A stretch of DNA of 64,000 bases, from the NCBI GenBank assembly GCA_017624235.1, contig JAGANL010000047.1:62001-126000 (forward strand). Reading direction: 5' to 3'. This DNA is from Lachnospiraceae bacterium (GTDB taxonomy: Bacteria > Bacillota > Clostridia > Lachnospirales > Lachnospiraceae). The position numbers and the translations under genes are program-made. Shown in pieces: positions 17,971 through 25,277 of this stretch (its first letter is position 1; the number at the start of each line of letters is the position of its first letter). The notes under the pieces are model-generated. The model saw only the letters and a program-made list of their open reading frames with translations, did not search any database and was not told the origin of the DNA.

Positions 17971-18276
17971 ATGAAGACAAAACAGGTACCACCGATTGTA
18001 ATGCTTCTGGCAGGAGCAGTTGCCGTCATTGCCATGTATGTGCGGCACTATGAGCTAAGAACGCTTTTGTCTGTTCTGCTTGGAGTATTGATTGTTTCCT
18101 ATATAGCCGGATGGGTTATCAAGGCAGTGTTAGACAAATATGTGACGGCTCCTGAGCCGGAGGAAAGTCCGGAGGGGGACGTAATCGCAAAGGAATCCGA
18201 CAGAGATGAGACAGAAGGCGGCGGAGAAACGAAACAAACGGCTGACAGCAGGGAAGCAGAGCGGCCAAAGGGATAG
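17971..18276 (+). CDS. Small membrane protein of unknown function in fla/che operon
   Basis: I do not recognise a named family. The 101-residue product has two closely spaced hydrophobic helices (residues 9-27 IVMLLAGAVAVIAMYVRH and 34-54 LLSVLLGVLIVSYIAGWVI), a short basic segment, and then a strongly charged Glu/Asp/Lys tail. It sits between cheD and the flagellar sigma factor with short gaps on both sides, so it is almost certainly co-transcribed with the flagellar genes. The compact two-helix hairpin with a charged cytoplasmic tail would suit a small adaptor, but no function can be assigned. Confidence 0.75.
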   Translation: MKTKQVPPIVMLLAGAVAVIAMYVRHYELRTLLSVLLGVLIVSYIAGWVIKAVLDKYVTAPEPEESPEGDVIAKESDRDETEGGGETKQTADSREAERPKG

Positions 18277-18303
18277 ACAGAATGTGGATAGCCGGAGGAT
18301 ACT

Positions 18304-19074
18304 ATGGACGAAACAGGCAGATTAAAGCTATGGGATGAGTATGAGAAGCATAAGAGTATGGAAATAAGGGAAAAACTCATTCTGGAATATGCACCGTTAG
18401 TGAAGGTCGTTGCCGGAAGACTGAGCATGTATCTCGGTTATAATGTGGAATATGAGGACCTTGTCAGCTATGGTATTTTTGGGTTGATTGATGCAATAGA
18501 CAAGTTTGACAGTACAAAGGCTGTGAAATTTGAGACATATGCCAGTTTGCGGATTCGTGGTGCAATTCTGGATCAGATTCGAAAGATGGACTGGATTCCA
18601 AGGACTATCCGGCAGAAGCAGAAGAAAATAGATGCTGCCATGAAGGAAGTCGAAGCCAGACAGGGAAGAAATGCAACAGATGAAGAGATTGCACAGCAAA
18701 TTGGAATCAGTGAAGAAGAGCTGTTGGATTGGCAGGGACAGATGAAGATTACGAATCTGGTTTCCCTGAACGAATATTTGGAAAACGGAAGTGAAATTCC
18801 GAATGAGAAGTCAGTTTCGGGACATTTTGACAGCCCGGAGGAAGTACTGGAGCAGAGTGAATTAAAACAGATGCTGCGGGATGCGTTAGAGCTTTTGACA
18901 GAGAAGGAACGTAAGGTCATCGTACTCTATTATTATGAGGAGCTTACGCTGCGGGAAATCAGCAATATTCTTGGCGTATCGGAGTCCAGAATTTCACAGC
19001 TTCATACCAGAGGATTGCAGAAGATGAAGGGTAAGTTGGGCAGGTATATCGGTATTTTAAATGACCTGCAGTAG
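18304..19074 (+). CDS. fliA: Flagellar/motility RNA polymerase sigma factor (FliA/SigD/WhiG family)
   Basis: This is the sigma-28-type factor that directs late flagellar, chemotaxis and autolysin genes. The 256-residue protein has region 2 (LVKVVAGRLSMYL, EYEDLVSYGIFGLIDAI, KFETYASLRIRGAILDQIR), the family-specific DWIPRTIRQKQ, region 3, and region 4 with a helix-turn-helix (LTLREISNILGVSESRISQL). It is sigD in the Bacillus operon. Its own position in the fla/che operon implies read-through expression, with an anti-sigma FlgM probably encoded elsewhere. I found no clear sigma-28 promoter within this window. Confidence 0.95.
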   Translation: MDETGRLKLWDEYEKHKSMEIREKLILEYAPLVKVVAGRLSMYLGYNVEYEDLVSYGIFGLIDAIDKFDSTKAVKFETYASLRIRGAILDQIRKMDWIPRTIRQKQKKIDAAMKEVEARQGRNATDEEIAQQIGISEEELLDWQGQMKITNLVSLNEYLENGSEIPNEKSVSGHFDSPEEVLEQSELKQMLRDALELLTEKERKVIVLYYYEELTLREISNILGVSESRISQLHTRGLQKMKGKLGRYIGILNDLQ

Positions 19075-19092
19075 AAAACAGGAGGTCATCGC

Positions 19093-20682
19093 ATGAATGG
19101 ATATTTCCAGATCATCAATGGAGAGACGGGTTGTGGAATCAGATTATTTCCACCGACAGAAGGCGGAGAGAAGATTAATATCAATGAGATGGCGGAATAT
19201 CTGCAGGGCAGAAATCTGACATTTGATCTTCCGACGATGAACAGGGTAATGCAGGCAATGAAAGAGGAGCCTGTGTTATATCCTTTGCAGAAACAGAAGG
19301 GATTGCCGGAGAGAGAATGTTTTCACCTGTATCTTTCACCGGATAAAATGACTGCGGAAGGCAGATTTTATCCTCCGTCTAATGATGGAGGAAAATTGAA
19401 TAAGCAGGAAATACTGGATGATCTGAAATATCAGGGCATCGTTTTCGGTATTGATGAGTCAGCGATAGAAGATTATCTGAAAAAGAGAAATTATTGTGAA
19501 AATATTGTGCTGGCCAGGGGAAAAGAGCCGGTGCAGGGGCAGGATGCCAAAATAGAATATTTTTTCAATACGGATTTGCGAGCCAGACCAACGCTGTTAG
19601 AAGACGGCAGTGTGGACTTTTTTCATTTAAACACGATTAATCATTGTAAAGCAGGGGATGTGCTGGCAAGGCTGCATAAGGAAGTTCGCGGAGAAGCGGG
19701 CACCAATGTAACCGGAGGAAGCATTGCCCCAAGAGAAGTCAAGACGGCACGTTTTGCTTACGGAAAGAATATAGATCTTTCAGAGGATGGTCTTGTATTG
19801 ACCTCTCAGGTCAGCGGACATGTTTCTCTGGTAGAGGGACGTGTTTTTGTATCGGATGTTTTTACGGTAGAGAACGTAGATAACTCTACAGGTGATATTG
19901 AATATGAGGGAAGCGTTCAGGTAAACGGAAATGTATGCAGCAACTTTTCTATCAAAGCAAAAGGAAACGTCGAAGTAAAGGGTGTTGTAGAAGGCGCCAG
20001 AATTGAGGCGGACGGGAATATTACGATTGCCCGCGGCGTCAATGGAATGGGAAAAGGTCAGCTATCCGCAAAGGGCAATATTGTAGCTAAATTTATTGAG
20101 AATGCTTCGATTTCTGCCGGTGGCTATGTGGAGAGCGGTTCGATTCTGCACAGTCGTGTCAATGCCAAAACGGAAATTAATGTCAATGGCAAGAAGGGGT
20201 TTATTACGGGCGGAGAGGTTTGTGCAGCCCAGTGTATTAACGTAAAGACACTTGGTTCTCCGATGGGTGCGGATACTGTGGTCAGTGTCGGTGTGGACCC
20301 ACAGGTGAAGATAGAGCTTCAGCAGATACAGAAGCAGATGGGTGAAGCAGCCAAGGTTTTAAAGACCATTCAGCCTGTCATTCAGGCGACGACACAGAAG
20401 CTGAAACAGGGTGTGAAGCTGTCCCCGGATCAGGCGTCTTATATTAAGTCGCTAGTCCTGCTGGATAAACAAAAGCAGGAGGAGATGGAGAAGGCGACAA
20501 AACGGATGGAAGAGCTTCAGCAGGAAGTCAGCGAAGGCGAAGATGCGAAGGTATGTGTTACGGGAACGGTTTATCCGGGTACCAGAATTTTTGTTTCGGA
20601 CGCATCCCTGGTAGTACAGAAGGAATATAAATACTGCAAGTTTGTCAAGAGCGAAGGCGATGTCAAAATGACAGGCATGTAA
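19093..20682 (+). CDS. FapA (DUF342) family protein
   Basis: A 529-residue protein of the flagellar assembly protein A / DUF342 family. The N-terminal half is mixed; the central part (about 230-400) is a regular beta-repeat region rich in Gly, Asn and Val (SVQVNGNVCSNFSIKAKGN, VEGARIEADGNITIARGV, GMGKGQLSAKGNIVAKFIEN), as expected for the beta-helical DUF342 fold. A coiled coil follows (about 405-490), then a last beta segment with TVYPGTRIFVSDASLVV. An AGGAGG site precedes the ATG. Genes of this family often sit in fla/che operons next to the sigma factor. The biochemical role is not established; cytoplasmic location is likely since no signal is visible. Confidence 0.85.
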   Translation: MNGYFQIINGETGCGIRLFPPTEGGEKININEMAEYLQGRNLTFDLPTMNRVMQAMKEEPVLYPLQKQKGLPERECFHLYLSPDKMTAEGRFYPPSNDGGKLNKQEILDDLKYQGIVFGIDESAIEDYLKKRNYCENIVLARGKEPVQGQDAKIEYFFNTDLRARPTLLEDGSVDFFHLNTINHCKAGDVLARLHKEVRGEAGTNVTGGSIAPREVKTARFAYGKNIDLSEDGLVLTSQVSGHVSLVEGRVFVSDVFTVENVDNSTGDIEYEGSVQVNGNVCSNFSIKAKGNVEVKGVVEGARIEADGNITIARGVNGMGKGQLSAKGNIVAKFIENASISAGGYVESGSILHSRVNAKTEINVNGKKGFITGGEVCAAQCINVKTLGSPMGADTVVSVGVDPQVKIELQQIQKQMGEAAKVLKTIQPVIQATTQKLKQGVKLSPDQASYIKSLVLLDKQKQEEMEKATKRMEELQQEVSEGEDAKVCVTGTVYPGTRIFVSDASLVVQKEYKYCKFVKSEGDVKMTGM

Positions 20683-20697
20683 AGCGAGGTGGGCAAT

Positions 20698-21015
20698 ATG
20701 GCAATAGGACCGGTTACATTAAACGGTGCCATGTCCAGAGCACAGGATATGACGATGCTCAAGCACAATGAGGACATGAAGGGCTCCATAGATCAGAATA
20801 ATTTTCAAACGCAGTTTCAAAAGGAAGTAAAGGAGCACATGACGAAGGTGCGTCATTCGGATCATTCCGAAATGGAGCAGAAAAAATATGATGCCAGGGA
20901 AAAAGGCGATAATGAATATACCGGAGACGGCGGTAAACATCGCAGACAGCAGGAAGAAAAAAAGGATGGAAAGGTGATTGTCAGAGGGAGAAGCTCCTTT
21001 GACATCAAAATTTAG
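20698..21015 (+). CDS. Small hydrophilic protein of unknown function in fla/che operon
   Basis: A 105-residue, highly charged protein without signal peptide or membrane helix; no family recognised. I use the ATG at 20698 because GAGGTGGG lies seven bases upstream; an in-frame GTG at 20689 overlaps that site. The N-terminus is more ordered (MAIGPVTLNGAMSRAQD), the middle is rich in Lys/Glu/His, and the extreme C-terminus ends in GRSSFDIKI. It is tightly packed between the FapA gene and the SwrB-like gene. The composition suggests a mostly disordered or helical partner protein, but this is a guess. Confidence 0.7.
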   Translation: MAIGPVTLNGAMSRAQDMTMLKHNEDMKGSIDQNNFQTQFQKEVKEHMTKVRHSDHSEMEQKKYDAREKGDNEYTGDGGKHRRQQEEKKDGKVIVRGRSSFDIKI

Positions 21016-21024
21016 GGAAAGACG

Positions 21025-21855
21025 ATGGGAGCAATGGAGATTGTATTATTACTCATAGGAGTGATTCTGTTTGCAGCAGGATTTCTTCTGCCGGAAAGGA
21101 AGAATGACAGAGCTATCGACACCAGGCTGGAGGAAGAAAAAATCCATGCCTATGTGGAAGAGGAATTGAGGAATATCAAAAGCCAGATTTCGGATATCAC
21201 AGAGGAGACAGCCCAGTATTCTGTGGAGAAGGCAGAACGCTCGCTGGAGCGTCTGACCAATGAGAAGATGATGGCGGTCAATGAGTATTCGGATACGGTC
21301 TTAAAGGAAATACACCGGAATCATGAAGAGGTCATGTTCCTGTATGATATGCTCAATGATAAGCATGCAAATCTGAAAAATACGGTAAAAGAAGTGACGC
21401 GCTCAGCCAGGGAAGCCAAAGAAACAGCGCAGGATGCGAAAATTGCGGTAAAGGAAGCAGAGGAGACGGCTAAGAATGTTATGGAGACCGTAGCCGAAGC
21501 GGCAGAGAATGTAGAAGAGAAGGTTATTGCTCCGTTGGAGGTGCCAAAGCTTGAAAATCCCCAGAAAGGGAAAAAGGTGGTTCCGAAGAAGAGCGAAAAG
21601 ACTGCCGAGAAGAGCACCGTAAAGAAAGCGCAGAAGGCCGAGAAGACTACAGATACACCGGAAAAAAGTCTGAGAAAAGAGAATTTGGCAGGAAATGTGG
21701 ATATCCAGTTTGCAGGCAGTGATGAGCGTGCGAATAATAATGAGAAGATTCTGCAGATGCACAAAGCCGGAAAGTCTAATATGGCTATTGCAAAGGAACT
21801 GGGACTTGGCATCGGTGAAGTAAAATTGGTAATTGATTTATTTGAAGGGATTTAG
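21025..21855 (+). CDS. SwrB-like / DUF6115 membrane-anchored coiled-coil protein
   Basis: The 276-residue protein has an N-terminal transmembrane helix (EIVLLLIGVILFAAGFLLP), a long coiled coil rich in Glu/Ala/Lys (about 35-165), a Lys/Pro/Glu-rich linker, and a C-terminal helix-turn-helix-like segment, ILQMHKAGKSNMAIAKELGL followed by GIGEVKLVIDLF. This architecture and its location after the sigma factor and before rpsB match Bacillus SwrB (YlxL), which promotes assembly of the flagellar export apparatus. I infer a similar role. Sequence similarity outside the C-terminal motif cannot be judged by eye. Confidence 0.72.
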   Translation: MGAMEIVLLLIGVILFAAGFLLPERKNDRAIDTRLEEEKIHAYVEEELRNIKSQISDITEETAQYSVEKAERSLERLTNEKMMAVNEYSDTVLKEIHRNHEEVMFLYDMLNDKHANLKNTVKEVTRSAREAKETAQDAKIAVKEAEETAKNVMETVAEAAENVEEKVIAPLEVPKLENPQKGKKVVPKKSEKTAEKSTVKKAQKAEKTTDTPEKSLRKENLAGNVDIQFAGSDERANNNEKILQMHKAGKSNMAIAKELGLGIGEVKLVIDLFEGI

Positions 21856-21858
21856 AGG

Positions 21859-22458
21859 ATGAAACTGAAATATTATTTACGCGGGCTGGGAATCGGCATA
21901 GCAGTCACAGCGCTTGTGCTTGGACTGACTGGCGGGAAGGAATCCCTGACAGATGATGAGATTAGAGCAAGGGCGGCAGAGCTTGGCATGAGTGAAAACA
22001 CGGTTCTTTCTGAACTTCAGGATGATGGAAAGGCTATGTCGGAAGAAATGGAGGAGACGGCGGATAAGGAAGAACCGGAAGGCTGGGAAAGCGAAGCGGC
22101 AGAGGCACAGAGCACAGAGCCGCAGAGCACAGAGCCGGAAAGTGAAGATACACAGGAAGAAAGACCGGAAGTGACGGAGCAGGAAAGCGAAGAGAAGGAA
22201 ACTGTAAAACCGGAAGATACGCAGGAAGCAGATACAGAGGATGAAAATGAGGAAAAGGTAAGTATTACCGTTAAGTCGGGAGATACCTCCTGGCCGGTTG
22301 CGCAGAGAGTACATGCAGCCGGGCTGGTAAAGGATGCAGCTGCATTTGATGATTTTATGTGTGATAACGGTTATTCCAGATATCTTCGTGCCGGAGTTTA
22401 TGAGATTCCGGTCGGAGCGGATGAGGAAGAAATCGCCAGAATCCTGGCAAGAAAATAA
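21859..22458 (+). CDS. Membrane-anchored MltG/YceG-like domain protein lacking catalytic part
   Basis: A 199-residue protein with an N-terminal membrane anchor (YYLRGLGIGIAVTALVLGL), a long acidic linker (about 45-125, with a small internal repeat STEPQSTEPES), and a C-terminal 70-residue domain. That domain resembles the substrate-recognition subdomain of MltG/YceG endolytic transglycosylases (VKSGDTSWPVAQRVHAAGLV and YLRAGVYEIPVGADEEEIAR). The catalytic glutamate region of MltG is absent, so it probably binds, rather than cleaves, glycan strands. It starts 3 bases after the SwrB-like gene and is the last gene of the fla/che operon, followed by a hairpin. No experimental role known to me. 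Confidence 0.7.
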   Translation: MKLKYYLRGLGIGIAVTALVLGLTGGKESLTDDEIRARAAELGMSENTVLSELQDDGKAMSEEMEETADKEEPEGWESEAAEAQSTEPQSTEPESEDTQEERPEVTEQESEEKETVKPEDTQEADTEDENEEKVSITVKSGDTSWPVAQRVHAAGLVKDAAAFDDFMCDNGYSRYLRAGVYEIPVGADEEEIARILARK

Positions 22459-22492
22459 GAAACAAAAAATAGAAGAAATAGAAAAAATGCCG

Positions 22493-22518
22493 GAAAGTCC
22501 CTTGTCAGAGGGACTTTC
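22493..22518 (+). terminator. Hairpin ending fla/che operon, overlapping the rpsB promoter
   Basis: A perfect 9-bp stem, GAAAGTCCC (22493-22501) with GGGACTTTC (22510-22518), and an 8-base loop, 35 bases after the last fla/che gene. The following tract (TTATGTTATAAT) is T-rich but interrupted, so termination may be partial. The loop contains the -35 box of the next promoter. Confidence 0.7.
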
Positions 22519-22530
22519 TTATGTTATAAT
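22502..22530 (+). promoter_or_regulatory. Sigma-A promoter of rpsB-tsf
   Basis: TTGTCA (22502-22507), a 17-base spacer and TATAAT (22525-22530) with an upstream TG (extended -10) form a near-consensus housekeeping promoter. Start of transcription would fall near 22537, leaving a leader of about 160 bases before rpsB. This separates ribosomal protein expression from the flagellar operon upstream. Confidence 0.85.
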
Positions 22531-22536
22531 CTGTCT

Positions 22537-22698
22537 GTTGTGACAAAAAACACGTATTTTGATTTGCGGTCGGTGCTCCGATAACGCCGGGGTTGGCTGC
22601 AGAGTATGTCTGGGAAGCCGAAACAGATCCGGACAGAAAAGAAATGCGGAAGCACGCGCGCCAAAAGGCAGCGCAGAAAACCAAATGGAGGTATTAAA
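22537..22698 (+). promoter_or_regulatory. Long rpsB 5' leader with possible secondary structure
   Basis: About 160 untranslated bases separate the predicted transcription start from the rpsB ATG. They include short inverted repeats: TCGG-TGCT-CCGA near 22570-22581, and TGTCTGG (22607-22613) with CCGGACA (22629-22635). This could be an autogenous S2-binding leader, but I cannot match it to a known family. The reading frame that continues upstream of rpsB to 22606 is an artefact. Confidence 0.4.
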
Positions 22699-23448
22699 AT
22701 GAGCGTTATTTCTATGAAACAGTTATTAGAGGCAGGTGTTCATTTCGGACATCAGACAAGAAGATGGAACCCGAAAATGGCTCCGTACATCTTCACAGAG
22801 AGAAATGGTATCCACATCATCGACTTACAGAAGTCTGTTGGCAAGGTAGACGATGCTTACAAGGCTGTAGCAGATGTAGCAGCAGAGGGCGGCACCATTC
22901 TGTTTGTCGGAACCAAGAAGCAGGCTCAGGATGCTGTAAAGGCAGAAGCAGAGCGTTGTGGAATGTTCTATGTAAATGAGAGATGGTTAGGCGGTATGCT
23001 CACAAACTTCAAGACCATCCGCAGCAGAATTGAAAGATTGAAAGCAATCGAGACCATGGCAGAGGACGGAACCTTTGATGTTCTTCCGAAGAAGGAAGTT
23101 ATCCAGTTAAAGAAGGAATGGGAGAAGCTGGAGAAGAACCTTGGCGGTATCAAGGAAATGACAAGAATTCCGGATGCAATTTTCATAGTAGATCCGAAGA
23201 AGGAAAGAATCTGTGTACAGGAAGCACATTCTCTCGGAATCAAACTGATCGGTATTGCAGATACCAACTGTGATCCAGACGAGCTGGATGTAGTAATTCC
23301 GGGTAACGATGATGCCATCAGAGCCGTAAAGCTGATCGTTTCCAAGATGGCAGATGCTGTAATCGAGGCAAATCAGGGTGAGGCTGTTTACACAGAGGAA
23401 GATTTGGCTGTAGAAGCTACCGATATGGAAGAAGTAGCAGCAGAGTAA
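22699..23448 (+). CDS. rpsB: 30S ribosomal protein S2
   Basis: Ribosomal protein S2 of the small subunit, 249 residues. The ATG at 22699 follows TGGAGGTATTAAA and gives the canonical N-terminus [19 protein letters not shown]. Family sequences include [46 protein letters not shown] and [18 protein letters not shown]. The acidic C-terminal extension is common in Clostridia. Codon use is visibly more restricted than in the flagellar genes, as expected for a highly expressed gene. Confidence 0.99.
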   Translation: MSVISMKQLLEAGVHFGHQTRRWNPKMAPYIFTERNGIHIIDLQKSVGKVDDAYKAVADVAAEGGTILFVGTKKQAQDAVKAEAERCGMFYVNERWLGGMLTNFKTIRSRIERLKAIETMAEDGTFDVLPKKEVIQLKKEWEKLEKNLGGIKEMTRIPDAIFIVDPKKERICVQEAHSLGIKLIGIADTNCDPDELDVVIPGNDDAIRAVKLIVSKMADAVIEANQGEAVYTEEDLAVEATDMEEVAAE

Positions 23449-23475
23449 TCCGGTATTTAGAGAAGAGAGTTTTTC

Positions 23476-23501
23476 AAAGGGACGATGCGAACCGTCCCTT
23501 T
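23476..23501 (+). terminator. Hairpin in the rpsB-tsf gap (possible attenuator)
   Basis: AAAGGGACG (23476-23484) pairs perfectly with CGTCCCTTT (23493-23501) around an 8-base loop. The downstream tract TGTGTGAATA is a poor U-tract, so this may only reduce tsf transcription or serve as an mRNA processing or stability element. Confidence 0.55.
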
Positions 23502-23541
23502 GTGTGAATAAGAAAGCAAATAGATAATGGAGGAAAACAAG

Positions 23542-24477
23542 ATGGCTATTACAGCAGCAATGGTAAAAGAGTTAAGAGAAATGACCGGCGCAGGAATGAT
23601 GGATTGCAAGAAGGCATTAAATGAAACAAACGGTGACATGGATGCAGCAGTAGAATTTTTAAGAAAGAACGGACAGGCTAAGGCAGAGAAAAAGGCTGGC
23701 AGAATTGCAGCAGAAGGTCTTTGCAAGGTCGTTGTAAAGGATGATAAGGTCGCAGCTGTTGTGGAAGTAAACTCTGAGACAGACTTCGTTGCAAAGAACG
23801 AGAAATTCCAGAATTTTGTTGCTGAGGTTGCAGAGCAGGCACTTGCTTCTGATGCAGCAGATATGGATGCCTTTATGGCTGAGAGCTGGAAGGCAGATGC
23901 TTCCAAGACCGTTAAGGATGTTCTGGTAGAGCAGATTGCAGTCATCGGAGAAAATTTGAACATCAGAAGATTTGAGAAGGTTACTGCCGAGAATGGCTGT
24001 GTGGTATCCTATACACATGGCGGCGGAAGAATCGGCGTTATCGTAGAGGGTATTACAGATGTTGTAAACGATGCGGTAAAAGAAGCTCTGACGAACGTTG
24101 CAATGCAGATTGCAGCCCTGAATCCGAAGTATGTTTCCACAGATGAAGTGTCTGAGGAATATAAGGCTCATGAGAAGGAAATCTTAATGGCACAGATTGC
24201 AAACGATCCGAAGATGGCAGGAAAGCCGGAGAAGGTGATCGAGGGCGCTGTAAACGGACGTCTTGCAAAGGAATTGAAGGAAGTATGTCTGTTGGAGCAG
24301 GTTTATGTAAAGGCAGAGGATGGAAAGCAGACAGTTGCCAAATACATCGAGCAGGTAGCAAAGGAAACTGGTGCAAACCTTTCCGTAAAGAGATTTGTTC
24401 GTTTTGAGACAGGCGAAGGTCTTGAGAAGAAGGAAGAGAACTTTGCAGCTGAGGTTGCAGCTCAGATGGGAATGTAA
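23542..24477 (+). CDS. tsf: Translation elongation factor Ts
   Basis: EF-Ts exchanges GDP for GTP on EF-Tu. The ATG at 23542 lies after the site GGAGGAAAACAAG; an ATG at 23527 overlaps that site and is rejected. The 311-residue protein begins MAITAAMVKELREMTGAGMM, the family signature, followed by DCKKALNETNGDMDAAVEFL and the core EVNSETDFVAKNE. Two core subdomains and a C-terminal segment ending in AAEVAAQMGM are complete. It is paired with rpsB as in most bacteria. Confidence 0.99.
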   Translation: MAITAAMVKELREMTGAGMMDCKKALNETNGDMDAAVEFLRKNGQAKAEKKAGRIAAEGLCKVVVKDDKVAAVVEVNSETDFVAKNEKFQNFVAEVAEQALASDAADMDAFMAESWKADASKTVKDVLVEQIAVIGENLNIRRFEKVTAENGCVVSYTHGGGRIGVIVEGITDVVNDAVKEALTNVAMQIAALNPKYVSTDEVSEEYKAHEKEILMAQIANDPKMAGKPEKVIEGAVNGRLAKELKEVCLLEQVYVKAEDGKQTVAKYIEQVAKETGANLSVKRFVRFETGEGLEKKEENFAAEVAAQMGM

Positions 24478-24499
24478 TTCCAAATTTTATAAAGATGTT

Positions 24500-24536
24500 A
24501 AAAACGCTGGAAGCCGTATGGCTCCGGCGTTTTTTA
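24500..24536 (+). terminator. Rho-independent terminator of rpsB-tsf
   Basis: A GC-rich hairpin 23 bases after tsf: AAAACGCTGGAAGCC pairs with GGCTCCGGCGTTTT (one bulged A, one G-T pair), loop GTAT, followed by TTTTTTATTT. A strong intrinsic terminator. Confidence 0.92.
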
Positions 24537-24553
24537 TTTCATAGCTTGCTGTT

Positions 24554-24583
24554 TTGCAGGAAATTGGCTATACTGAATATAAT
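24554..24583 (+). promoter_or_regulatory. Probable promoter of the flavin reductase-rubredoxin gene
   Basis: A perfect TATAAT at 24578-24583 lies 60 bases before the ATG. The best -35 is TTGCAG (24554-24559, spacer 18), which matches the consensus only in its first three bases. The preceding terminator means the gene needs its own promoter. Confidence 0.5.
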
Positions 24584-24643
24584 AGGAAAAAGTATTCCAT
24601 GGTGTTATCAAGTCAAAACGGATGAGAGAAAGGAGTTTGTTCT

Positions 24644-25264
24644 ATGGATAAAAAGGCGTTATATAGTTTAAGCTACGGAGTTTTTATGCTGTCAACAAAA
24701 GCAGGTGATATTACAAACGGTTGTATCACCAACACCTGTATGCAGGTGGCAAACAGCCCGACGAGAGTGGCAATCTCTGTCATCAATGCAAATTATACAT
24801 GTGAGCTGATAAAAAAGAGTGGGATTTTTGCCCTGAGTATGCTGGATCAGGCATGTACCTTTGAGACGATTAAGCACTTTGGGTTCCAGTCAGGAAGAGA
24901 TGTGAATAAAATGGCAGATTTGACACTGCCGGAAGATATCAATGGTATTCCGTATATGGGTTGGCACGCCTGCGCCGTGTTAAGCTGTAAGATAGTAAGC
25001 AGCCAGGATCTGGGAAGTCATACCCTGTTTATTGCTGAGGTAGAGGATGCGAAGGTATTAAGTGAGAATGCACCGCTTACTTATGCAGATTACCAGAGCA
25101 GGGTGAAACCAAAGACGGAAGCAAAAGTGCAGGATAAGAAAATTGTGGGCTGGCGGTGTAAGATTTGTAAATACGTTTATGAGGGAAGCGAGCTTCCAAA
25201 GGATTTCACCTGTCCGTTGTGTGGTCATGGGGCAGAGGATTTTGAACCTATTTATGAAGATTGA
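24644..25264 (+). CDS. Flavin reductase-rubredoxin fusion (high-molecular-weight rubredoxin type)
   Basis: A 206-residue redox protein with two domains. Residues 1-155 form an FMN-binding flavin reductase-like domain (KALYSLSYGVFMLSTKAGD, GCITNTCMQVANSPTRVAIS, NYTCELIKKSGIFALSML). Residues 165-206 form a rubredoxin with both iron-binding pairs, CKIC and CPLC, in WRCKICKYVYEG and FTCPLCGHGAEDF. Fusions of this kind (Hrb in Moorella) accept electrons from NAD(P)H and pass them to flavodiiron proteins or rubrerythrin in oxygen and peroxide defence. No flavodiiron gene is adjacent; ldh follows 13 bases later, so the two are probably co-transcribed. Confidence 0.9.
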   Translation: MDKKALYSLSYGVFMLSTKAGDITNGCITNTCMQVANSPTRVAISVINANYTCELIKKSGIFALSMLDQACTFETIKHFGFQSGRDVNKMADLTLPEDINGIPYMGWHACAVLSCKIVSSQDLGSHTLFIAEVEDAKVLSENAPLTYADYQSRVKPKTEAKVQDKKIVGWRCKICKYVYEGSELPKDFTCPLCGHGAEDFEPIYED

Positions 25265-25277
25265 AAGGAGAAAAGGA

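Noticed and set aside
22606-22698. Upstream extension of rpsB
   Set aside because: The well-placed GGAGG and the canonical S2 N-terminus fix the start at 22699; the upstream part belongs to the leader.
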